From: Acidobacteriota bacterium
Lineage (GTDB): Bacteria; Acidobacteriota; Terriglobia; 2-12-FULL-54-10
Direction of reading: 5' to 3'
NCBI GenBank assembly: GCA_016191085.1
Contig: JACPPJ010000003.1
Coordinates: 1 to 56,545 of the forward strand
Length of the DNA stretch: 56,545 nt
Below are positions 1 through 8,858 of this stretch, piece by piece (position 1 is the first letter of the stretch; each line of letters opens with the position of its first letter). The position numbers and the translations under genes were made by a program. The notes beneath the pieces were generated by a model that had not been told where the DNA came from, made no database searches, and saw only the letters and a program-made list of their open reading frames with translations.

Positions 1-96
1 AGTCAATACCTTTCCAAAGGAAAGCGAAAATAGAAATTAACTGAAATGATTCCCGGAATCCGCCCTATCAGCCGCCCTCCGGCCCTTTCATGTACC

Positions 97-520
97 CTAC
101 TTATCCGAGATTCCGAAATTGCTGTGCTTGTCGGCCGATTCGACCAGCCCATGAACTCCAGGGAACTCGCGGACTTGCTTCTCGCGCTCCCCCCGCGGCA
201 CGTCGTAGAGCTTCGCAAATACTATCAGATTCTCGTAACCGGTCAGCGCGCCATCGGCGGAAAGCATCTGCGGTACGTAGCCGATGGCATGTCGTACGTC
301 GACCGCCTGGGTGCAGATGTCGAATCCAACCACGCGAACCGTCCCGGAGGTCGGCGGCAGCAGCGTGCATAGCATCTTGATTACGGTCATCTTGCCAGCG
401 CCGTCAGGTCCAAGGAGCCCAAACACCTCACCCGCGCCGACGCTGATGGTCAGTCCGTCTACGGCTGTGAGCGTCCCGTAACATCGAGTGAGTGAGCGAT
501 TGTGTTTGCAGTACAGTCAT
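97..520 (-). pseudogene. ABC transporter ATP-binding protein, broken
   Basis: The reading frame from 426 down to 97 carries an ABC ATPase N-terminal half: a Walker A region FGLLGPDGAGKMT, where the usual Thr after GK is replaced by Met, and the Q-loop GYVPQ. It ends at a stop before any signature LSGGQ or Walker B motif. Upstream the conserved start continues out of frame. From an ATG at 520 the frame reads MTVLQTQSLT, and the rest (RCYGTLTAVDGLTI) is recovered only if one copy of a tandem 4-base repeat (CACTCACT, near 492-500) is removed. About 140 residues remain of a protein that is normally about 300. The drug/daunorubicin-type ABC family is inferred from the sequence pattern. It appears to be a decayed gene, although an assembly error could also create the 4-base shift. 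Confidence 0.7.
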
Positions 521-636
521 TGTCGAATACCAGATCAACGCTTTACCAAGAGCACACCCAAAGCACGGAGTGGCCACTGAGCCGCGACCAAGCGCCTCGG
601 CCCTTGAAGTTCATTGACTCATATGAGATGAACGTC

Positions 637-1233
637 TCAGGAGGGGGAATCCACTTTTTGCTGCGTCTGATGCCAGGTATAGATGCAGCGATGGATGACG
701 GTGATATTCGAGAGCACCGCGATAATCCAAAGCACCGGGGCCATGCGATCCATCAGCGCGCCGATGACGATCAGCACGATGCGCTCCGGGCGTTCCAGAA
801 ATCCGACTTTGCAACTTGGGATCAGCGACTCGGCGCGAGCTCTGGTGTAACTAATCATCACGGAACCCGCCATGACAAGACCCACCAGTACTACGTATAG
901 AGAACGATCCGCACGTGCATAGTAGACCAGCAGGCCCATGTAAAGCGCCATGTCTGAATAGCGATCCACAACCGAATCGAAAAAGGCGCCGAACGAGGTG
1001 ACAGTGTTGGAGGCGCGCGCGACTCGGCCGTCTACCATGTCGAAAATCCCGGCGCCGAGAACCACCAGTCCGGCGGCGAAGAAGCGCCCGTTCCCGAACA
1101 GGACAGCCGCAACGATATTGATGGCAAGGCCAATCGCCGTCAGTACATTTGGGTGAATGCGCCACAACGAAAGCGCGCGCACGATGCGCTCCAGCACGAA
1201 CTGCGCGCCTTCGCCAATGCCTCGAGTCAGCAT
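637..1233 (-). CDS. CDP-alcohol phosphatidyltransferase family membrane protein
   Basis: This 198-residue integral membrane enzyme transfers a phosphatidyl group from CDP-diacylglycerol (or a related CDP-alcohol) to an alcohol acceptor in phospholipid synthesis. The family signature DG-x2-AR-x8-G-x3-D-x3-D is complete (DMVDGRVAR, then FGAFFDSVVDRYSD, around residues 65-95), with the aspartates that bind the two metal ions. Several hydrophobic segments follow (VVLVGLVMAGSVMI, IVLIVIGALM). The acceptor cannot be read from sequence: phosphatidylglycerophosphate synthase or an inositol-phosphate-type enzyme are both possible. It lies 54 bases downstream of greA on the same strand and may be cotranscribed with it. 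Confidence 0.85.
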   Translation of the reverse strand: MLTRGIGEGAQFVLERIVRALSLWRIHPNVLTAIGLAINIVAAVLFGNGRFFAAGLVVLGAGIFDMVDGRVARASNTVTSFGAFFDSVVDRYSDMALYMGLLVYYARADRSLYVVLVGLVMAGSVMISYTRARAESLIPSCKVGFLERPERIVLIVIGALMDRMAPVLWIIAVLSNITVIHRCIYTWHQTQQKVDSPS

Positions 1234-1287
1234 ATCGGTATTTCCTTGAACGTGCGGTCCGGGCGCGCGGAACGCCGGGAACGCTCG

Positions 1288-1767
1288 TTAATCCGTTTCA
1301 TCGTGGATAGTCCAAAGCTTCAGGACTTCCAACTCTTTCTTGCCGCCCGGCGTCTGGACGTTGATGGTATCGCCAACCTTTTTTCCGATCAGGCTGCGGC
1401 CAATCGGAGAGGAGGTCGAAATCATTCCCTTAGCGACATCAGCTTCCTCGCTGGATACGATCTTGTACTCGATCTCGGTGCCTTTGTCCACGTCATAGAC
1501 AACCACGGTAGAGCCGAATGCTGCCGAATCGCGAGGAATGTTGTTGAAGTTGACCAGCGACAGAGACGAGAGCCGTTTCTTGAGCTGCGCCAGCCGGGCC
1601 TGAACAAAGTCTTGCCGCTCTTTCGCAGCGCTGTATTCCGCGTTCTCGCTCAGGTCGCCGTGCGCCACGGCTTTCTTGAGTTCTCTTGGCAATTCGTGGT
1701 TCAACTCATATTCGAGCACCCGAATCTCATCTTCCAACTTCTTCTTTAACGCTGGCTCCGCCATCAA
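1288..1767 (-). CDS. greA: Transcription elongation factor GreA
   Basis: GreA rescues backtracked RNA polymerase by stimulating cleavage of the transcript 3' end. The 159-residue length is normal for the family. The N-terminal coiled coil (about residues 5-75) carries the conserved tip motif GDLSENAEYSAAKERQ, whose acidic residues reach the polymerase active site. The C-terminal FKBP-like domain contains SPIGRSLIGKKVGD. The start is ATG at 1767, with a second ATG one codon later; a GAGG ribosome-binding site lies just upstream. The gene is transcribed divergently from the TPR protein gene. Confidence 0.95.
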   Translation of the reverse strand: MMAEPALKKKLEDEIRVLEYELNHELPRELKKAVAHGDLSENAEYSAAKERQDFVQARLAQLKKRLSSLSLVNFNNIPRDSAAFGSTVVVYDVDKGTEIEYKIVSSEEADVAKGMISTSSPIGRSLIGKKVGDTINVQTPGGKKELEVLKLWTIHDETD

Positions 1768-1804
1768 TACCTCGACTCAGTGAAAGAACTTTTGTGCTTA
1801 CTTC

Positions 1805-1885
1805 ATTATATTCGCTATATTCGCTTCCGCGGCATGTTTGCCCGCACCTTGCAACCTGCGAAACGCACTGGCCATCTATTATAAT
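1805..1885. promoter_or_regulatory. Divergent promoter region, greA / TPR gene
   Basis: The gap between the two divergent genes holds a perfect TATAAT on each strand. One is on the minus strand at 1805-1810, about 38 bases before the greA start. The other is on the plus strand at 1880-1885, about 31 bases before the TPR gene start. Neither has a good -35 hexamer at the usual spacing, so these are candidate -10 boxes only. Confidence 0.35.
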
Positions 1886-1915
1886 CATGATTGCAACCGG
1901 TTGGGGTTCGGGAAG

Positions 1916-2782
1916 ATGAAGGAGATTTTGCTGCGCATTGCGATTTTTAGTTCATTGCTGCTGCTGTGCGCGTCGACCGGCGGCGCAGATGACCGGGCAC
2001 TCGCGCGCGACCTATATCAGAAAACGCAGTACAAAGAAGTGCTGCGCCTGCTCGAAACCGGAAAGGAAAACGACCCCTCGACATACGAACTCATCGGCAA
2101 AGCTCATTATCATCTGCGCGATTACAAGAAAGCCACGCAGGCATTTGAAAAAGCTGTGGCAGCCGACCCCGTTAATTCGAATTATCACGATTGGCTGGGT
2201 AAGGCCTACGGCCGCAGGGCTGAAACGTCGAGTTTTGTCACTGCCTGGGCTTACGCGGGCAAATGCCGTCGGTATTTCGAACGCGCCATTGAGTTGAACC
2301 CGGCAAACATAGAGGCAATTGATGATCTATTCGAGTATCAAATCAACGCTCCCTCGATCGTCGGCGGAGGGCTTGAAAAGGCCGCCCAAACTGCCGAACT
2401 GGTTCGCGATCTGAACCCTGCAAAATACCACGAGCTACAAGCGCGGCTGGCCGACAAACAAAAAGACTTTCCACGCGAGGAAAGCCACCTCCGAAAGGCG
2501 CTGGAACTCGCGCCCAGACAGTTGGGCCGCATACTCGATCTGGCCGAGTTCCTGGCTCGTCGCAAGCGATTCCCCGAAAGCGAAGCCATGTTCAACCGCG
2601 CCAAAGAAGTCGCGCCCGACAACGCCGAGCTTAAGTTTGAACGTGCCAAGACCCTCATCGAGTCGGGACGCAACCGCGACGAAGCCAGCAAGCTACTTCA
2701 GGAATATCTCAACACGGCACTCACGCCAGACGACCCGCCGCGTGCGGAGGCCGAAGAGCTGCTACGCAAGATCAGCGGGTAG
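1916..2782 (+). CDS. Secreted/periplasmic TPR-repeat protein
   Basis: This 288-residue protein opens with a signal peptide (MKEILLRIAIFSSLLLLCAST) and then consists mostly of tetratricopeptide repeats. Examples are YELIGKAHYHLRDYKKATQA and the paired helices ending PDNAELKFERAKTLIESG. Such repeats are protein-protein scaffolds in the periplasm. I chose the ATG at 1916 because the signal peptide begins exactly there; an in-frame start 26 codons upstream would place non-hydrophobic sequence before it. No catalytic motif is visible and the binding partner is unknown. Confidence 0.8.
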   Translation: MKEILLRIAIFSSLLLLCASTGGADDRALARDLYQKTQYKEVLRLLETGKENDPSTYELIGKAHYHLRDYKKATQAFEKAVAADPVNSNYHDWLGKAYGRRAETSSFVTAWAYAGKCRRYFERAIELNPANIEAIDDLFEYQINAPSIVGGGLEKAAQTAELVRDLNPAKYHELQARLADKQKDFPREESHLRKALELAPRQLGRILDLAEFLARRKRFPESEAMFNRAKEVAPDNAELKFERAKTLIESGRNRDEASKLLQEYLNTALTPDDPPRAEAEELLRKISG

Positions 2783-2887
2783 GTTATTCGCAATTCCGGC
2801 TTCCCTAGAATCCAATTGGGCTAAAGGGCAGAATGTGTCATGCTGTGGCCTTAGCAGTCATACGCTTAAACGAAAATAGGGACGAAT

Positions 2888-3055
2888 ATGGCAACCAATC
2901 GAATCGCCAGCCTCAAGCCATCGCCCGTGGAAGGGCGCTGCCAGTGCGCGCAATGCAAGTTCGAATTGAACCTAAAGAAAGGCCAGCTCGTGCCTCCTTG
3001 CCCGCGTTGCGGAGGTAGGGAGTTTGAGGAGGCGAGCGGCCCAGCGTGCAACTGA
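2888..3055 (+). CDS. Small zinc-ribbon protein (55 aa)
   Basis: A 55-residue gene starts at ATG 2888 after an AGGGA ribosome-binding site about six bases upstream. It encodes two cysteine knuckles of a zinc ribbon: CQCAQCKF near residues 18-25 and PPCPRCGGREFEE near residues 37-49. The second knuckle (CPxCGxxEF) is typical of small zinc-ribbon proteins related to the DUF1451 tail and rubrerythrin-like ribbons. No other domain is present. It lies 43 bases before the trans-sulfuration enzyme and may share its transcript. The function is unknown. Confidence 0.7.
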   Translation: MATNRIASLKPSPVEGRCQCAQCKFELNLKKGQLVPPCPRCGGREFEEASGPACN

Positions 3056-3098
3056 AATTGGATTAGAGTGTCACTAGCGCCAGCCGTCGGAGACTCTC

Positions 3099-4253
3099 AT
3101 GCCCAACGAATTCAAACGCCTCGAAACCATGCTGATCCATGCCGGCGAGCCCGAGCCCCGGATCGAAGGCGCAGTCAATGTACCCATCTTTCAGTCTGCG
3201 ACCTTTGAATACGCTGGCGGCGGCCGATACCAGGACATGAAATACATCCGGCTGAGTAACACTCCCAATCACATCGCCCTGCACCGGCGGCTTGCAGCAA
3301 TCGAACACGGTGAAGCCGCGCTGGTGAGCGCTAGCGGAATGGCGACAATCTCCTCGACTCTGTTCGCGATCCTCTCGGCGGGGGATCATCTACTGGTCCA
3401 AGATAACTTGTATGGCGGAACGCACGATCTGTTGACGCGTGATTTCTCCGGATTTGGGCTGTCCTACGACTTCATTGATGCGGACGATCCGTGCTCCTGG
3501 GAACGCCAGTTACGGCCTACCACCAAAGCCATTTACGTCGAGACGATCAGCAATCCGCTGATGCAGGTCGGAGATCTCAAGGCTGTACCGCCGTTTGCGA
3601 AGAGCCATGGATTGATTTCAATCATAGATAACACCTTCGCCACGCCCGTCAATTGCACGCCGCTCGATTGGGGTTTTGACTTGTCCCTGCATAGCGCCAC
3701 CAAATATCTGAACGGGCATTCGGACATAGTCGCCGGCGCCGTGATCGGCAGTACGCAGTGGATAGAGAAGATAAATCTCAAGCTGATGCACCTCGGCGGA
3801 TCGCTCGATCCGCATGCCTGCTTTCTGCTGGACCGCGGCATGAAGACTCTGGCCTTACGGATGAGGTATCACAACGAAAGCGCGTTGCGCATCGCGAGGT
3901 TTCTCGAGGAGCATCCGCGCGTCGCACGCGTGCACTACCCGGGTCTGGAAAGCCATCCGCGGCACGAGAGAGCTCGGGAACTGTTTGCCGGGTGCGGAGG
4001 CATGTTGAGCTTCGAATTGAAAGGCGGCCTCTCGGCTGCGGAATCAATGATGCGGCGGCTGCGCCTGCCGATCATTGCGCCTAGCCTGGGCGGAGTTGAG
4101 ACACTCATCACGCGTCCGGCCTTAACATCGCACTCAGGGCTGTCGGCAGAGGACCGACGCAAGCTCGGGATCAGTGACGCCCTGATCCGGCTTTCAGTAG
4201 GCATCGAGGCGACAGAAGATCTGATCGAGGATCTCGCGCAAGCACTCGATTAG
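3099..4253 (+). CDS. Trans-sulfuration PLP enzyme (cystathionine synthase/lyase family)
   Basis: This 384-residue cytosolic fold-type-I PLP enzyme belongs to the Cys/Met metabolism family. The PLP-binding lysine sits in SATKYLNGHSDIVAG around residue 205, and YVETISNPLMQV and IIDNTFATP are the usual cofactor-site segments. The family includes cystathionine gamma-synthase, cystathionine beta- and gamma-lyase and methionine gamma-lyase. Sequence alone does not separate them, so no symbol is given. Its likely role is sulfur amino acid synthesis or breakdown. A strong hairpin follows the stop codon, so transcription probably ends here. Confidence 0.9.
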   Translation: MPNEFKRLETMLIHAGEPEPRIEGAVNVPIFQSATFEYAGGGRYQDMKYIRLSNTPNHIALHRRLAAIEHGEAALVSASGMATISSTLFAILSAGDHLLVQDNLYGGTHDLLTRDFSGFGLSYDFIDADDPCSWERQLRPTTKAIYVETISNPLMQVGDLKAVPPFAKSHGLISIIDNTFATPVNCTPLDWGFDLSLHSATKYLNGHSDIVAGAVIGSTQWIEKINLKLMHLGGSLDPHACFLLDRGMKTLALRMRYHNESALRIARFLEEHPRVARVHYPGLESHPRHERARELFAGCGGMLSFELKGGLSAAESMMRRLRLPIIAPSLGGVETLITRPALTSHSGLSAEDRRKLGISDALIRLSVGIEATEDLIEDLAQALD

Positions 4254-4267
4254 GTAGATTAGGTAGC

Positions 4268-4294
4268 GCAGAGTTTGAGGTATTCAAACTCTGC
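4268..4294 (+). terminator. Rho-independent terminator after the trans-sulfuration gene
   Basis: A perfect 11-base-pair stem (GCAGAGTTTGA and TCAAACTCTGC) closes a 5-base loop, 15 bases after the stop codon. It is followed by a pyrimidine-rich tract ending TCTTCTTTTC. Confidence 0.75.
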
Positions 4295-4764
4295 GGCTCT
4301 TCTTTTCACCACCGCGAACACTTGCCCAAGGCACGAATTTTTCCCAAACAGAATCGGTAAAGGACGTTATTCGCGCGCGTGGGTTATGTGGAAGGCAAAA
4401 GGTCCTGGGCAAATAGCACTATTTTGCCTTGAGAAGCCTTTCTGAAGGTGCTACTATACCTCTCCGGGCTGGATTGAGAGTTGCAATTCAACCCGCGGCA
4501 GCGTTTCGGAGATTTACTGTAGCTTCCCATTGTTGTTTTCTCCTTCTGTGTTCCGCCTGCTTTGAACGCGTTCTAAATCGTTCCGAAATAGCAACAGCCA
4601 GGACATTTTTCTGCCCTGTGTCGAGCGGCAGAAGTTTTTGATTGCCTGTAGACCCGCACAGGTGCTACAAACTTTAAGAAAGGGTATCTCTCCCATTTCG
4701 CCGGAGCGGAGGCAGAACTTGAGCCACATTACTACACCGCCGGGCGTTGAACAGGAACTGGAAC
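4295..4764 (+). promoter_or_regulatory. Long leader region with promoter and overlapping dyad
   Basis: These 470 bases hold no convincing gene. A sigma-70-like promoter is visible: TTGAGA at 4429-4434, a 17-base spacer, and TACTAT at 4452-4457. Its -35 box is overlapped by a perfect 9-base-pair dyad, AAGGCAAAA at 4392-4400 and TTTTGCCTT at 4422-4430, which could be an operator. Transcription from here would leave a leader of about 300 bases before the S55-domain gene. A short open frame at 4429-4641 has no recognisable content. Confidence 0.45.
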
Positions 4765-6639
4765 ATGAATCGAACGCTGGTTTGGGTCATCATCGCAACG
4801 ATAATCTGCGCAGTTGTTTCCGCGAGCGCGGCCCAAGAGCAAACCGCCATCTTTCCTGTGGGCGACATCCGCGCGGGCATGAAGGGTGTAGCCTATTCCG
4901 TTTTCGAAGGCTCCGAACCAGAGAGCGTGCCGCTTGAAGTTGTAGGCGTGCTCAAGAACGCGTGGGGACCACGCCAGCACATCATTCTGGTTCGCATCGG
5001 CGGGAGATTCGCCAAAACCGGCGTAGCGGCTGGTATGAGCGGCAGCCCCGTGTACATCGACGGGAAATGGGTGGGCGCCATTTCGCTCCGCATCGGCGCG
5101 TTCCCGACCGATCCCATAGCCGGAGTTACTCCTGCTGAGCTAATGATGGAGATCACCGACGCCGACACGCAGCCTGCATCCGGCATTGCGTCCAATCTTC
5201 CGCGTCCGAGCTCGCCGCGAGCCGAAGAAGCATCAACGACGGCAATCGGGGCGAAGCACGATACGGTAGCGGACCAGCTCATGGCTGCAGTTTCGAACCT
5301 GTTGCCCGCGTCAGTGCAATTACCGCAATCGGCTGCCAGCTATATGACGCCGATCGAAACGCCTCTCGTATTTAGCGGCTTCTCGAGCTCCGTACTGGAG
5401 TTCTTTTCGCCTGTGTTTCAGCGCATGAACGTAGTAGCGATGCAAGGCGGCGCAGACTCGGATTCGAGCAGCATGGCGTCGGCCGAGGAATTGAAGACGG
5501 CGCTGCAGCCAGGCTCGGCGGTCTCAGGGCTGCTGGCTACCGGCGATATTTCCCTGGCCGGCACCGGAACGGTAACTTACAACGATGGCCGCAGGGTGCT
5601 GGCATTTGGTCATCCGTTCTTCGGGCTTGGTCCTGTGGAGATGCCCATGGCCAAAGCCGAGATCATTACCACGCTAGGGTCCACGTTCGCGCCGTTTAAG
5701 ATCGCCAATTCCGGCCAGATAGTCGGAGCCCTTACGCAGGACCGTCATTCGGGGATTATGGGTGTGCTCGGCAAACAAGCGCGCATGATACCAGTGTCTG
5801 TATCGGTTCGCAGCGGGCAGAAATCATCCACGTACAACTTCCAGGTGTTCCAAAGCCCGCAATGGACGCCAGTGATCATGCTCGTCACATTGTTCAATAC
5901 GATCTCGCAAAGCAATCTCGTGGCGACGCCGACCAGCTTTAGAGTGAAAGGCGCTGTTCATATTGCCGGCTATCCCGACCTGCAACTGAACGCGTTGAGC
6001 GCGACGCCGCCTGAGTCACAACTGCCTCCAGGATTCGTTGTCGCCAACTGGCTCGGACAGCGCTTTAACACGATCTTTTCAAATCGCATCGAAAAGCCGG
6101 AGATCTCCTCCGTGGACTTGGACATCGAACTCTTATCTGAAATGCGATCGGCAACCATTGAGAATGTCTGGAGCACCGCAAGCGAAGTGCACCCGGGCGA
6201 TGAAGTCTCCGTGAAGATTGCGCTACGTCCTTACCGCGGGGAGCGAATCATAAAGGATGCACTGATTAAAGTTCCTGCAAACACTCCGAAAGGCATGCTG
6301 CGGATTCTGTTCAGCGATGCCGAGGTCGCTAGCCAACAGAGCCAGGAGCGTCTTGCACTGCAGCAAAACCGCAGCACGGCATTACGGGATATTATTCGAA
6401 ATCTCAACGATGATCGCAGCAACCAGGAAGTGCATGTGACCATATTACAGCCGCTACCGAGCGCCTTGTATAACGACAAGCTTCTGCCGAGTATTCCGTC
6501 CACGATTGCCAACGTCTTAGATTCCGGTCGTGCCGCCAACCGGCTCACCCCGATCAGTGAAACCGCTCTCGGGCAGTTTTCGATTCCTATGGATATGGTC
6601 GTGATCGGCTCGCAAAGCGTCAACCTCACGGTAAATTGA
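4765..6639 (+). CDS. Secreted SpoIVB/S55-like peptidase-domain protein
   Basis: The 624-residue product has a signal peptide (MNRTLVWVIIATIICAVVSA) and the serine-peptidase-like signature GMSGSPVYIDGKWVGA at residues 90-105. A second conserved block with a histidine, VLAFGHPFFGLGPVEMP, follows near residue 283. This resembles SpoIVB-type (S55) domain proteins found in Acidobacteriota and Myxococcota. In classical SpoIVB the catalytic histidine precedes the serine motif; here the order is reversed. The C-terminal 250 residues look beta-rich and are unassigned. I start at ATG 4765, with an AGGA upstream; a TTG at 4747 is an alternative. It is followed 17 bases later by the beta-propeller gene, so the two are likely one operon. 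Confidence 0.75.
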   Translation: MNRTLVWVIIATIICAVVSASAAQEQTAIFPVGDIRAGMKGVAYSVFEGSEPESVPLEVVGVLKNAWGPRQHIILVRIGGRFAKTGVAAGMSGSPVYIDGKWVGAISLRIGAFPTDPIAGVTPAELMMEITDADTQPASGIASNLPRPSSPRAEEASTTAIGAKHDTVADQLMAAVSNLLPASVQLPQSAASYMTPIETPLVFSGFSSSVLEFFSPVFQRMNVVAMQGGADSDSSSMASAEELKTALQPGSAVSGLLATGDISLAGTGTVTYNDGRRVLAFGHPFFGLGPVEMPMAKAEIITTLGSTFAPFKIANSGQIVGALTQDRHSGIMGVLGKQARMIPVSVSVRSGQKSSTYNFQVFQSPQWTPVIMLVTLFNTISQSNLVATPTSFRVKGAVHIAGYPDLQLNALSATPPESQLPPGFVVANWLGQRFNTIFSNRIEKPEISSVDLDIELLSEMRSATIENVWSTASEVHPGDEVSVKIALRPYRGERIIKDALIKVPANTPKGMLRILFSDAEVASQQSQERLALQQNRSTALRDIIRNLNDDRSNQEVHVTILQPLPSALYNDKLLPSIPSTIANVLDSGRAANRLTPISETALGQFSIPMDMVVIGSQSVNLTVN

Positions 6640-6656
6640 AATGGAGTTGATCTAAA

Positions 6657-8834
6657 TTGAAAACGTCCATACCGCTGATGGCGGCGGCTCTGCTGCTGGC
6701 TGTCTCCGCTCCAGCCGAATCCACCCGTTACTGGGAACAGAGCTCGTATCAAAGCCTGGCCAAGGGGACTCCTGACGGCATAGCAGTGAGCAGCGATGGA
6801 ACGCTGCGGCTGGGACCGCGATTCGACCTGATCAAAGAAACCGATTCGGCATATTTGTGGGCCATCGAAGAAGATGCACAGAAGAATGTGTATGTGGCCG
6901 CGGGCAGTCCCGCACGCATTTACAAGGTAACGCCGAATGGGCAGACGTCTGTATTCTTCGAAGCACAGGAACTCGAGATCCATGCCTTGGCGATGGACCA
7001 GCAGGGCCGGCTTTATGCTGCAACCGCCCCTGACGGTTCGGTCTACCGCATCACCCCGGACGGAAAATCTTCGGTGTTTTTTGACCCGCAAACCAAATAC
7101 ATCTGGGACCTCGCACTCGACAGCAAGGGTAATCTCTACGTTGCCACGGGCGATAAAGGGCAAATATTCCGCGTCACGCCGGCAGGAGAAGGCAAAATAT
7201 TTTTCAGCAGCGATGAAACGCACGTTCGCTCACTGATACTGGATGCGCAAGACAATATTTTTGCGGGGACAGACGGAAACGGTTTGATTCTTCGTATTCG
7301 GCCCGATGGTACTCCGTTCGTACTGTACGAAAGCCCGAAGAAGGAAATCACGGCGCTAGCCCTGGACGGCGAAGGCACACTTTACGTTGCTGCGGTCGGC
7401 GATAAGACCGTGGTCCCCGGCCAACCACCGCCAACGACGCAACCGCCGCAGCCCGCGCCGAATCCGCCACAACCGCCTAAGAATCCGCCCTCCGTATTCA
7501 CGCTGAACCTGGCCGGCGGCAGTGAGGTATACCGCATCACGCCCGACGGCTCCACGCAGAAGCTGTGGAGCTCTCGAAATGACATTGTTTACTCGCTTGC
7601 CTTTGGCTCGAACGGAAACGTGCTGATCGGTACCGGCAACGATGGCAAGATTTACGAAATCGAGCCGGGCGGACCATACGTGAATCTGACGCGCTCGCAA
7701 TCGTCGCAAGTGACGGCTCTCTATAACGCAGGCGGAGAAGTGCTGGCGGCCGCGAGCAATGTGGGAAGTATTTACCGGTTGCGCCCGGAATTGGCGTCTT
7801 CGGGCAGCTTTGTCTCCGAGATATTTGATGCCGGCAAGACAGCGCAGTGGGGCAGACTGCAATGGAGGCAGCAACTGCCCGCCAACACGAGTGTGCGTAT
7901 CGAAACGCGCTCCGGAAACTCCAGCAATACGCTCCTGAATTGGAGTCCGTGGAAGCCGGCCCGCATCGAAGGCAACGAGGCGGTTCCCGACAGCCCCCGC
8001 GCGCGCTTCTTGCAGTGGAAAATTGTGCTCGAATCTGCGCGCGGCGATCGCGCCCCGCAGATATCCTCGATTCGCGCAGCGTATCTGCCCAATAACATGC
8101 CACCGGCGATTGAAGACGTGCAGAACACGCCTCCCGGTTATCGCTTCCAGACAATTAACATTGGTGTACTGTCGCAGCAAGCAAAGAACCTCACTCTTCA
8201 ACCGATCGGAGCGCCTCCGCTCAACGTGCCTCCCCCTGGCCGCACCCCGCAGTCATCGCAGATGACGGGCGATAAAGGCTACATCGGTGTGCGTTGGTTC
8301 GCCTATGACGACAACGATGACACGCTCACGTACAGCGTCTTCATACGCGGTGAGGGCGAGAAGGAATGGAAGCTGTTGAAGGATGAAATCGCGGATATGT
8401 TCTACAGTTGGAATTCGAACAATTGGCCCGACGGAACTTACACGGTTAAAGTGGTCGCGTCGGATTCGGCGTCCAACCCGCCGGGGGAGGCGTTGTCCGC
8501 ATCACGCGAGGGCACGCCGTTCGAGATCGATAATACCCCACCGGAGATTCGCGACCTGAAAGCCGCACCCGACGGCAAACGCATCCAGATCGCCTTCCAC
8601 GCCGCAGACCGCATCAGCACCCTGCAAAGCGCCGAGTACTCAATAGACGGCGGCGAATGGCGCGATGCACTGCCAGTGAACCGTGTCACCGATTCCCGCG
8701 AACTTGACTATCAGTTTTCGTCAACAGAGGTAACCGGCGGCGAACACACCGTGGTCCTCCGTGTCACAGACCGCTTCCAGAACGAGGCAGTGGCCAAGGC
8801 AGTGGTGACCGTGGGACAAGCGGCAAGCAGGTAA
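6657..8834 (+). CDS. Secreted beta-propeller protein with C-terminal Ig/FnIII-like domain
   Basis: This 725-residue protein starts at TTG 6657, with GGAG nine bases upstream, and has a signal peptide (MKTSIPLMAAALLLAVSAPA). Residues about 50-370 contain repeated blades of the type VYRITPDGKSSVFF and IFRVTPAGEGKIFF, typical of NHL/SMP-30-like propellers. A proline-rich insert (around residues 255-280, PPTTQPPQPAPNPPQPP) interrupts the propeller. The C-terminal part (about 490-725) holds beta-sandwich segments such as YTVKVVASDSASNPPGEAL. It is probably an exported binding protein working with the S55-domain neighbour. The ligand is unknown. Confidence 0.75.
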   Translation: MKTSIPLMAAALLLAVSAPAESTRYWEQSSYQSLAKGTPDGIAVSSDGTLRLGPRFDLIKETDSAYLWAIEEDAQKNVYVAAGSPARIYKVTPNGQTSVFFEAQELEIHALAMDQQGRLYAATAPDGSVYRITPDGKSSVFFDPQTKYIWDLALDSKGNLYVATGDKGQIFRVTPAGEGKIFFSSDETHVRSLILDAQDNIFAGTDGNGLILRIRPDGTPFVLYESPKKEITALALDGEGTLYVAAVGDKTVVPGQPPPTTQPPQPAPNPPQPPKNPPSVFTLNLAGGSEVYRITPDGSTQKLWSSRNDIVYSLAFGSNGNVLIGTGNDGKIYEIEPGGPYVNLTRSQSSQVTALYNAGGEVLAAASNVGSIYRLRPELASSGSFVSEIFDAGKTAQWGRLQWRQQLPANTSVRIETRSGNSSNTLLNWSPWKPARIEGNEAVPDSPRARFLQWKIVLESARGDRAPQISSIRAAYLPNNMPPAIEDVQNTPPGYRFQTINIGVLSQQAKNLTLQPIGAPPLNVPPPGRTPQSSQMTGDKGYIGVRWFAYDDNDDTLTYSVFIRGEGEKEWKLLKDEIADMFYSWNSNNWPDGTYTVKVVASDSASNPPGEALSASREGTPFEIDNTPPEIRDLKAAPDGKRIQIAFHAADRISTLQSAEYSIDGGEWRDALPVNRVTDSRELDYQFSSTEVTGGEHTVVLRVTDRFQNEAVAKAVVTVGQAASR

Positions 8835-8858
8835 ACTCGCGGGCCTACGTCGAGGGCT

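Noticed and set aside
502..900. 132-codon plus-strand frame over the CDP-alcohol phosphatidyltransferase
   Set aside because: It is the antisense shadow of a gene with a complete family signature.
4429..4641. 70-codon open frame in the long leader before the S55-domain gene
   Set aside because: No conserved pattern and it overlaps the candidate promoter spacing; composition looks non-coding.
8835..8858. Toxin gene downstream of the Phd-type antitoxin
   Set aside because: Only 24 bases separate it from the convergent beta-propeller gene; no room for a toxin.
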